A stretch of 27,355 bases of DNA, taken from a virus. Below the pieces are notes generated by a model that was not told the DNA's origin, did not search any database, and worked only from the letters and a program-made list of their open reading frames with translations. This document shows, piece after piece, positions 14,227-22,800 of this stretch. The DNA lies in the IMG/VR virus record IMGVR_UViG_3300026094_000032, positions 1 to 27,355 of that record. One strand, given 5' to 3'. Every line of letters starts with the position of its first letter. Positions within the stretch are counted from its first letter, which is position 1. The translations under genes were made by a program, and so were the position numbers.

Positions 14227-15009
14227 TTAGATATATAATACTTTTACTAGGCCGCCGCCGCCTGTGCCGCCTTGTCCACAACAATCGCTATTGCAATATG
14301 TGTTCATTGCACTTTGACCGCCTGTTCCGTATGGTACACTCCAGCATCCGCACTTTATATAGCATTGTCTCAAGCCCTGTGTTGAACCGCCGCCGATTCT
14401 CATTGCCTGTCCTTGGTGTATTTCCTGTGGGTGACAATGACAGTATCCACTTGCTGTAGAAAATGCCTGCGTGTGTCCGCCTATAGCAAAATCACTGCCA
14501 GATTGTCCTGGAGAATAACAATAATAATTTGTAGCGAAACATCCTGTCGACCAAGAAGTATTTGCTTCGGCACGGTGTCCGCCGCACGCACAATAACCTG
14601 ATAAATTAAATCCGTTTACATACGAACTACAGCCATAACAACCTGTACACGCACGAGATAAGCATCTGTAAACACCTGCTGCACATACAGTATATTGACA
14701 GCCGGGATTGGTTGCTATTGTTTTGGAAGTGTAACCTCCGCCTCCTGCAGCTCTGAAGTGATGACACCTTCTACAAGTGCAAGAGCCGGCGCCGTTTCCG
14801 CCAGCACCCCAAAGTTCCCATGTAAGCCTTTTTACCTGCGGTGGTACTTCCCATCGGCAACAGCACCCGGATGAACATCTACACGGTACGCCAAAAAACC
14901 ACTTAACACCAAAATTATTTAAAGTGTTCTGATCAATCATATTATCGTCGATAACACTATCTGGTATCTGTGATCCGCTAACTTTTTTGTAACTTGAGTA
15001 ATTTGCCAT
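14227..15009 (-). CDS. Cysteine-rich, glycine-rich adhesin-like protein, copy 2
   Basis: A 260-residue paralogue with about 26 cysteines. It keeps every conserved block: CRCSSGCCC, WELWGAGGNGAG, CTCRRCHH, CQYTVCAAGVYRCLSRAC, YVNGFNLSGYCACGG, KCGCWSVPYGTGG, and CCGQGGTGGGG at the end. Its central variable segment (about residues 145-210) differs in sequence from both sisters and is His- and Gly-rich (GYCHCHPQEIHQG). The stalk (SGSQIPDSVIDDNMIDQNT) also differs. The start ATG lies exactly 792 bases from that of each sister. The upstream ribosome site is AGGATT, weaker than that of copy 3. It lies 12 bases after copy 1 and 9 before copy 3, so all three are co-transcribed. Virion location is inferred. 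Confidence 0.85.
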   Translation of the reverse strand: MANYSSYKKVSGSQIPDSVIDDNMIDQNTLNNFGVKWFFGVPCRCSSGCCCRWEVPPQVKRLTWELWGAGGNGAGSCTCRRCHHFRAAGGGGYTSKTIATNPGCQYTVCAAGVYRCLSRACTGCYGCSSYVNGFNLSGYCACGGHRAEANTSWSTGCFATNYYCYSPGQSGSDFAIGGHTQAFSTASGYCHCHPQEIHQGQAMRIGGGSTQGLRQCYIKCGCWSVPYGTGGQSAMNTYCNSDCCGQGGTGGGGLVKVLYI

Positions 15010-15021
15010 TCTCTAATCCTG

Positions 15022-15801
15022 TTATGCAAATGTAATTTTGACTACACCGGGGCCGCCCGTGCCACCTTGACTACAACAGTCACTACCACAATAACTGCTC
15101 ATCGCTCCTTGACCGCCGTGTCCTGGAGGTGCGATCCAACAACCGCACCTCGAGTAACACACGGCAAGCGCCATAGCAACGTTGCCTCCTAAGAAAGGTG
15201 CTCCTGTGGGTCTAACATACTGATGGTGACAATGGCAGTTAAAAATACCACTAAAGTGGCCGCTGTGGCTATTCATTCCAAAGTCGCCGTTGTTATCATT
15301 CGGCTGTAAACAACAGGTCCAGCAACTATAACAATACTGAGTCCAGTCTGTATTGGCTCGTCCACAGCCGCCGCCCACAGCGCAAAAGTCTGATAAACCA
15401 AATCCGTTTACATATGAACTGCATCCGGTACACCCTATACACTCACGAGATAAGCATCTGTAAACACCTGCTGCACACATGGTATATTGACAACCTGGAG
15501 AAGTTGAAATCATCTTAGAATTATATGCTCCGCCGCCGGCACCTGCGTAGTGATGACACCTTCGACAACTGCAAGCGCCGGCGCCGTTTCCGCCAGCACC
15601 CCATAATTCAAAAAATACACGTCTAGTACATCCAGGAACAGTCCATTGGCAACAGCAACCTGCAGAGCAACGACAGGCGTTGCCTATTAGCCATTTTGTA
15701 CACAAATTATGTCTAGTGTCGGCTGCAAGTTTATTTTCTGAAACTGTGCCGTCTATTACTTGTCCCTTTACTATTTTTTTATAACTCGAATATGATGACA
15801 T
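15022..15801 (-). CDS. Cysteine-rich, glycine-rich adhesin-like protein, copy 1
   Basis: A 259-residue paralogue with about 30 cysteines, including the local cluster YCYSCWTCC in its variable region, absent from the sisters. Conserved blocks are CRCSAGCCC, FELWGAGGNGAG, CSCRRCHH, CQYTMCAAGVYRCLSREC, YVNGFGLSDFCAVGG, RCGCWIAPPGHGG and CCSQGGTGGPGVVKITF. The ribosome site is poor (GAG within GGCAGAG). It follows the 238-residue fibre-type gene by 15 bases and is the first of the three. Proteins of this make-up occur in marine T4-like phages as unnamed Gly/Cys-rich proteins to my knowledge. The receptor-binding role is inferred from the collar motif, tandem copies and position. Confidence 0.85.
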   Translation of the reverse strand: MSSYSSYKKIVKGQVIDGTVSENKLAADTRHNLCTKWLIGNACRCSAGCCCQWTVPGCTRRVFFELWGAGGNGAGACSCRRCHHYAGAGGGAYNSKMISTSPGCQYTMCAAGVYRCLSRECIGCTGCSSYVNGFGLSDFCAVGGGCGRANTDWTQYCYSCWTCCLQPNDNNGDFGMNSHSGHFSGIFNCHCHHQYVRPTGAPFLGGNVAMALAVCYSRCGCWIAPPGHGGQGAMSSYCGSDCCSQGGTGGPGVVKITFA

Positions 15802-15816
15802 TTATACTCTGCCTTA

Positions 15817-16533
15817 TTAGATTGATAAGATTCGCCACCCGGCACTAGCATTATAATAAACTAGAGAAAATGCGGCGCCTTCTGTATTTACTACTAGGTC
15901 TTCTGAATCTCCCATTATGTTACTGCCGTTTCTACCTACGGTAAGAGCATTGGTATCAAACGTATTGTCGACATCAAAGAATCTTACTTCGTCACCTTTT
16001 GCAGGAGATCCTGGTAAATCGACTGTAACTGATCCGCTTGATGTGCTTACCCAATTTGTTTGAAACGGTAAAGTACTTCTGTTAGAACTTACATCTACAT
16101 CTTGGAATCCCGAAACCTGCCATTTAGAACCAGTGTAAACTTCAAGTAAATCATAATCAGTGTTAAATCTTACAAAACCTGCACTGGCGCCGCCTGGTCT
16201 ATTTGCGGTGTTGCCGCTTGGTATGGTAATGTGTGTGGAAGTAGTTCCAAATCCAGTCGAATCTTCTATTGTGCCTCCAGAAACAAGATCTCCTCCTGAA
16301 TTTAAATCACCAGCGATGCCAATGCCACCGCTTATTACCAAAGAACCCGTCGAAGTGCTGTTGCTTGTAGTAGTGTTTGATATTTCAAAAGGTGCATCTG
16401 TGGTTACCTTACCTGTGCCGTCTGGATCTAATATGAGATTAGCATTAGGCACAATTCCCTGCACTATGTTGTCACGAGCAAACAAATTACCCAGTAATGG
16501 TCTTCCTGTTACACCTGTTGATATTTTACGCAT
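15817..16533 (-). CDS. Tail-fibre-type virion protein
   Basis: A 238-residue protein of low complexity in its first half: LILDPDGTGKVTTDAPFEI, then STSTGSLVISGGIGIAGDL, a module repeated in many marine phage fibres. The middle has RPGGASAGFVRFNTD followed by LLEVYTGSKWQVSG, the beta-strand collar segment typical of fibre proteins. The C-terminal hundred residues (DVDVSSNRSTLPF to WRILSI) form a beta-rich domain that recurs as a fibre end. ATG 16533 has AAGGA eight bases upstream. It lies between a small virion-type gene and the cysteine-rich array, so it probably belongs to the same distal-tail structure. Confidence 0.8.
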   Translation of the reverse strand: MRKISTGVTGRPLLGNLFARDNIVQGIVPNANLILDPDGTGKVTTDAPFEISNTTTSNSTSTGSLVISGGIGIAGDLNSGGDLVSGGTIEDSTGFGTTSTHITIPSGNTANRPGGASAGFVRFNTDYDLLEVYTGSKWQVSGFQDVDVSSNRSTLPFQTNWVSTSSGSVTVDLPGSPAKGDEVRFFDVDNTFDTNALTVGRNGSNIMGDSEDLVVNTEGAAFSLVYYNASAGWRILSI

Positions 16534-16544
16534 TTTTTTATTCC

Positions 16545-16868
16545 TTAGGAAGTTTCTGTCTCTAAGCCGTAAACCACTGCTGTAACTGCTGTACTATTAG
16601 ACCTTACAAAAACATTATATCCTGCCTGTAATACAACCCCTGTTCTTTCTAGTGTTCCGTTGCCGAGCAGCTCTGTATCGTATTCAATATAATCTGCGTC
16701 TGCAGGAGCAGCTTGGTCTGTAAGCGCTATGCGTACAGATCTTGTTTCCGCATTCCTGTTGGTAACACTTATGGTTACTACAGAAAAAGTAGCTTCAGGC
16801 ACAGTATAAACTAGATCATCAGTGCCGGCTCCGAGTGCTTGTCTTCCTAAAACTCCGTTAATTGCCAT
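16545..16868 (-). CDS. Small virion-type beta protein
   Basis: A 107-residue beta-rich protein: LGRQALGAGTDDLVYTVP, then FSVVTISVTNRNAETRSVRIAL, then DYIEYDTELLGNGTLERTG and AGYNVFVRSNSTAVTAVVYG. This pattern (a short lead, a two-sheet sandwich and a final GxE) recurs as a small structural protein near fibre genes in many marine phages. Its precise place in the virion is not known to me. The start has GGAGAT eight bases upstream and lies 15 bases after the giant gene. No cysteines, signal peptide or membrane segment are present. Confidence 0.75.
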   Translation of the reverse strand: MAINGVLGRQALGAGTDDLVYTVPEATFSVVTISVTNRNAETRSVRIALTDQAAPADADYIEYDTELLGNGTLERTGVVLQAGYNVFVRSNSTAVTAVVYGLETETS

Positions 16869-16883
16869 TGTTTTTAATCTCCA

Positions 16884-19800
16884 TTATCTCAAGTAGTAAT
16901 TGAAAGCTAGCGGTTGTCCGAGGACTGCACCTTCAAATTTTACGTTTGCTCGTATATTTATCTGTTCGCCCGACACAGTAGTAATCTGATTAGTGTTAAT
17001 AAACACATCGCCGGCCGTTACAGAGTTAACATTTAGACTGGCGCCGCCGCCGCCGATCTGTGCTTCAATGAATGCTTTAACTGCTCGCTGTGTAGGAACA
17101 ACGTTATCAGAGTTCGCAGTAAAGAACGGATCTGTTGAGAACTCGCTGATTGCTGCGGAGTTTCCGCCTAGTGTAACCTCACCTAGTGATAGTTCCTGTA
17201 AGCCTGCAATGTTAAATGCTTCTGCATCAAGTGTGGCAACGCCAGTAGCCTGTTCTATTGAGAACAGATTACCTACTCTGAAGTTACCATCTTGGTCTGT
17301 GGCTGTAAAGAACACCCTGCCGCCGTCGAACTCATTGGTTTCTTTATTGGCGTCTGGAGCATTTACAGGTATTCCAGGATAATTAGTATCAACAAAGTTA
17401 CCAGTACCAATATCAAGGAAATCATGACTGGATGCACGTACCTGACTGTATCTTATTCTTAGTGTCACTCCGTCGCCGTCCTGAGGAGCATCTGTTATGC
17501 TCATTTCAGGTGATAGCTGCAAGAATGCTGTAAATGAACCTGGATTTTCACCTATAAATGACACCGTATTAACCAGTTTGAATACCTGTCCAGGCAAACT
17601 ATCAAACACAATGTTTGAACCATTTACTGGTCTTGCAGAAAGCTGTTTTACAGCAACAAAGCTGCCGTCCTGGAAGAAATCAGCAAAACCGTTTGAGTTT
17701 GTGTCGTTAATTTCTGCAGATGCAGTAGTAAAGGAAGATCCTCTAGCAACAAATGTTGGATTAGCAATTGAACCGTTACCTAGTCTAACTGCAAGCTCTA
17801 CAGGCTCAATATTGTTAGGATCAAATATCGAAATTTCAGGGGCAGTATCATAGTTACTGCCAGGCTCTTTTAAACGTACTTGGAATAACTGTTCGTTTGC
17901 TACACCTGATCTACCTTGAGCTCTTGCACCTATTTCTGCAACAGAAACTGTGGTTGTAGGAGCGCTTGCACCAACAACCAAGAACTGATGATTGAGATTA
18001 GGATTACCATGAGCAACTGCGTTATAACCAGCAGCTTCTGCTCCTAGGGTAAATAGCTCCCAAAGAACGCCGTCTTCTGAATAAGCAATAGAATTGTCGT
18101 CTCTAGTTGCGACAAAGATGCCTTGTCCATATGATAGCTGACTATATACTCCTCCTGTCGGAAGACTGGTTTCGAACCATTCAATGCCATCTATTGAATA
18201 CACAGCAACATTAGTATCATCGGCTATAGCAACAAATCTGCCATTGCCCCATTCTACATCTATCCATGCAGCAGTTGTACCGATTGTAGCAGTTGTCCAT
18301 GTTAAACCGCCGTCTTCGGAATAATAGGCGTTCTCACTTCCTCCTTGCAGTGCCATAAACCTACCTTTACCATGAGTAAGAGCAGTAACGCCTGTAGCTG
18401 GTAATACACCTGACTGAATAGTCCAGCTAGCACCGCCATCTGTTGAAGTGCTAACGTCGGTTGCTGTAGAATTGGTAATCAAAAATTTGTTATCGCCCGG
18501 CGAAGGTTGTCCGAACGCAATTTTGATTGTGCCTGATCCTATTCCGCTGTCAGCTGATTCAAATGTTTCAGCGTCCGAAGAATAGTTTACAGTTCCGTCT
18601 GCAGCAGCAATTACCAATGCAGATGGCTTAAGTAAACTCGAACCGTCGTCTAAAAGACCGCTTGCTGAATCAACCCAACTGGCTGAAGTAGCTAGTGTAG
18701 TAGAAGAATAGTTTAAACCTTCTGTGCTCACCTGTGCTGTGCTGCCACTAGACGGAGTAATAACAAATACACCCTTCTGTGCTAAACCATCAAAATTAAA
18801 ATCTATAACAGATCCGTTTGTTTTGTTGATAGTTGTAATTGTTACCGTAATATCATTGAGAGGACTTGTGCCTCCTAACAAATCACCTGATATCGTAACA
18901 GTATCTAATCTATTATACCCTTCGCCGGCGTTGTTAAGAGTCACATAGTATTTTGAACCCACTCTTGTTACGTCAAAGCTTGCTTGCTCTCCGTCTGAGT
19001 TTGTAGTAGTTGCAACAGCATTATATTGGGCTGCAGTTTCAAAATAGTCTGCAGTAGAATATGTACCTGAAGTAATAGACTCTACTGTTGCAGTCTTAGC
19101 AGGCGCAGTAAAGAATGCTCTCGGCTCTACTTGATAAGTAGAACTTGAGTTAGGAGAACTTATAGGCGTGCCTGGCACAATGTGTTCCCAGCCAAGCTCC
19201 ATTTCAATTGCAGTGCCTGTTCCTGATCCTGCACCTGTCGCAGTGAATATAGTTCCCGGTCTAGGATTAATAAGAGTTTCGTCACTGATACTATCCCAAT
19301 CTGTATCTCCTGCATCTTCAATTCTGTAGATTGTTGAGGTAGTAAAACTTCCTGCTGCAGTTGGAGTATAAGTAGTTGGTCTTACAACCTCTGCTTCTTT
19401 TGAACCCGAATCATAGGTATATACAGTGCCGTATAGTCCGGTAGCAGCACCTGCAGTTACATATACTGACATTCCTGGATAGGCAGAACTTAGATTTCCG
19501 TCAGTAGCAGCAAGGAATATACTAGTAAGACTTCCTGTTTGAGCTGTGTTAGAAATAAGCGTGAATCCACTTCCGCCTGCAGTATCAGGCTCAGTCTCTA
19601 CTATTCTTACCTGTTTGACTGCTCCGTCTCTAAACTCGTCTGCAAGTAACTCTTCACTGTCACCGGAACCAAATATGTCAATTGCAGCTTCTGTGTATCT
19701 ATCACCAGCATGTCCGAATTCTAACTGCAGAATTTGATCTTGATCAGTGAATACGTTTTCTACAGTAGCATTAAACTGTGTTCTATTATCTACAACGGCA

Positions 19801-22800
19801 GTTACTGGCGTTTCTTCTGGATCGACACCTTCTGCAGAGGAGCCAAATGTTCCATATGAATTGTTGCCGTTTGTAGCACGAATTCTTCCGCCTGCTTCTG
19901 CTAGGTAACCCACATGCGAATAATAAGTGAATACAGATACTAGCTCCGCTCTACCGTTGTTTGTGATCCATGCTCCGATGCCGTCTGATATTACCTGTGT
20001 GAAGTCGTTGGAAACAATGGAATCGTTGCCGCCATTATGCAGAGAACCATCAATCTTTTGACCCACAGCAGCAAATCCAAATGTAGATACGTTCTGAACA
20101 TAAGGAGAACGAGCTGTAATATGCACTCTAGTATCGTCCGGACCAAAGCCTGGATCAAGCGATGCATAAGCACCTGCAGTAGGTCTGCTAGTTCCAAATT
20201 CATTGGCTGGTTTAAGATCACCTTTCAACCCGTCCAGCGACATCAGTCTAAGTCCAGTACCGTTTCTAAGATAGAAGAAGTCTTCTTCCTGAGAACCTAT
20301 TACTGAATTGTAGTAGTATCTGCCTGCTAGTTTAGATTTATAAAAACCAGGTCTATATATTGTAACGCCTTCTGTGTATTTTCTTTCCCACTGTTTTGGC
20401 TGTACAAGATCCCATTCAATAGCATTAATGTATTCTCTAAGATCTCTTGCACATATCTCTTCGTCGTACTCGAAATCAGCGCTGACATTTAAAATAAACG
20501 AATATTGTCTATCAAGATATCTCGCAGTTTGAATAGCAATTCCGTCTTCGTTTTCCAGTAAGCTGCGCTGTGCCTTTTGAAGATTTTCATCTGCCCAGGT
20601 CGCTATAGGATATTCTACATCTCCAAGAACAATTAAGTTAAGAGTATTAGCTACATCTCTTGGTATGTCGAGTAAAGTTTCTGCTTTAGTGGCTTCTGCA
20701 GAAGTTGCAGGCGTTCCTGAGAAGTCTTGTGATACTGCAACTTGTAATTCTGTTACATCTGTTTCTACAATTATTTCTTGAATGATTGTTTTTATATAAT
20801 CAAGAGCATCTACTAATGCAGTTTGTTCTGTAGAACCGTCTGTTAGATTACCTTCTTCTGTGTAAATTCTTGCAATTTGTCTAGTAGCACTGTTGCCGCC
20901 ATACATTATATCATATCTTATTGCATCAATAAAATACCCTAGTTCTTCGCTTCTTTGAGCATCGTCGTAAGTTAGTGCTGCATAATTTTGATCAATATAT
21001 GCAATAAATTCTGCTTGCAAGAAGCTTCGATTATTTGTTAGCTGATCCACAGCATTCTGTTGGTCGGTTGTAGAAAGGTCACCTGGAGGTATACTGAGTG
21101 AGTCAGCACTCGCATCTCCGTTTTCTACAATATCTAACACTTCGTTGAATATTGCATTAACTCTTGATAATGCATTTACATCTAGTTTTACAGCTCTTAT
21201 ATCAGTTGCTAATATCTTACTAAAGCCAATACCGTCTAGTGTTTCTGATAGCTGAGTTGCTACGTCTGTACCTGCTGTTCCTCTTCTTACAGCTAATCCT
21301 CTAGTAACAGCATTGTAGTTTGTGTTAAGAACAGCATCCCAACTCGAACCTTCTATAATTAATTGTGTTTCTCTTCTAAAAGATTTTTTATTATAGTCGA
21401 AGGCAGATTGCTGGGGAGTGAGTTCTTCTTCAGTGCCGCCTATAACAGTAGATATTGTAAACGTGTTTTCATCTATAATATCTTTTACAAAATAATTCGC
21501 ACCGTCTTGCAGACCAAAGTCAAAAAGCGTAGATATAGAAGTATTTCTACGAACACTAAATTTAATAGGCATGTTTGCTGTAAGCCAACTTGTGTCTGCT
21601 ATAACTATTGTATTCGTTCCGACTTCTGATACTGCTACATCAAAAAACCATTCATCAACATATGCTTTTGCTTCTTGAACTATAAATTCTTTATTCAATT
21701 CTAGCTGACGCACTGCGTTGTAATTTTCAACAAAATCGACACTACTAACGTTTCCTTCTGAGGATGCGGACCAAATTATATCGTTTACGTATTCCCACGT
21801 AGCATTAACAGTGATTATTGCATCTACTACTCCGTTTACGTTGTTCTTTATTAAGCGGCGGGCATATTCGTTCGCTGCTAGTGTAGCATCTTTCTGCTCC
21901 CCTAACACTTTTTTAGATTCTGCTCTAAGATACGAATATGCTGCTAAAATACCGGCATAATTAGTATCTAGCATCCAATCGTATCTAGAAGCTTCAGCAA
22001 TTAATTCAAGATCGCGTGAACACTTAGCATGATTATATACAAAACCTGAATATTCGTTTGATACAAACTGTATGGCATCTACTACAATAGTATCTGCATT
22101 TGTATCAATAGTGCTCTTGGCAGTCTGAAATTCTGCATCTGCCCAAGTAGTGTCAGGGAATGATATACTCGGAACACCTGTCAGACTTTCGGCTGTTAGT
22201 GCATCCTGTATGATGTCAATATTAAGTTCAATCTGTCCGGCTTCGGTTGCAGTAGCCGGAGAACCTAGTGTGGTCTGTATTTCTGTATTTCCTGACTGTT
22301 CGGCGACGTCCTGTTCCTGAATTACTTCTTTTGTTATATCGCTAAGGTGTTGGTAAGCATCGACTATGTTTGCAATTTCTCCGTTCCAAACAGTTGTATC
22401 TTGAAAGAAGTAAGATTGTAGTAATTTTGTAGCTGCCTGTGTGCCTTGATAAAGAACATCATAGCTGAGAGTTTGTAGTAGATACTCTAGCTCTCTTCTA
22501 TAAAGATCTGCATCATATTCAAATTCGAACCATTTACTTGCTGGATCTGGGCTGTTGACCGTGTTTAACTGAATTTGATTATCAATGTATGCAATTGTAT
22601 CGGCTATTATAAAATCAATGTTTGCTTGAATAAGATTCTTTGCATCTACCCTATCTTGATCAACGCCTGTAGGAGTAGGGTACAAAAGAGTAGGTCTAGA
22701 ATCTCTACCTTTTCTAATAATATCAACTATATTGTTAAAAGAATCGATTGCACGAGTAGTTGCTGTTGTAGAACTAACAAGACCTGCAACTTCGTCGCGC

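Larger units (their letters stand above)
13405..15801 (-). repeat. Three-copy tandem gene array, start-to-start period 792 bases
   Basis: The three cysteine-rich genes start at 15801, 15009 and 14217, exactly 792 bases apart. A 33-base block encoding part of the CLSRAC region is identical in all three (13861-13893, 14653-14685, 15445-15477), again 792 apart, while intervening regions have diverged. This is the mark of gene duplication with selection or recombination on the conserved blocks. Confidence 0.85.

Noticed and set aside
13405-15801. CRISPR-like or non-coding repeat array
   Set aside because: The repeated blocks lie within three full-length paralogous coding sequences, 792 bases apart, with no short repeat-spacer pattern.
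16993-17382. Long plus-strand open frames opposite the giant gene (also 17497-17853, 16160-16585 and others)
   Set aside because: They lack ribosome sites and family motifs, and they mirror the codon pattern of the minus-strand structural genes.
17950-18610. Sialidase activity for the Asp-box region
   Set aside because: Asp-boxes are present, but the arginine triad and catalytic Tyr/Glu of sialidases were not found, so only a propeller fold is proposed.
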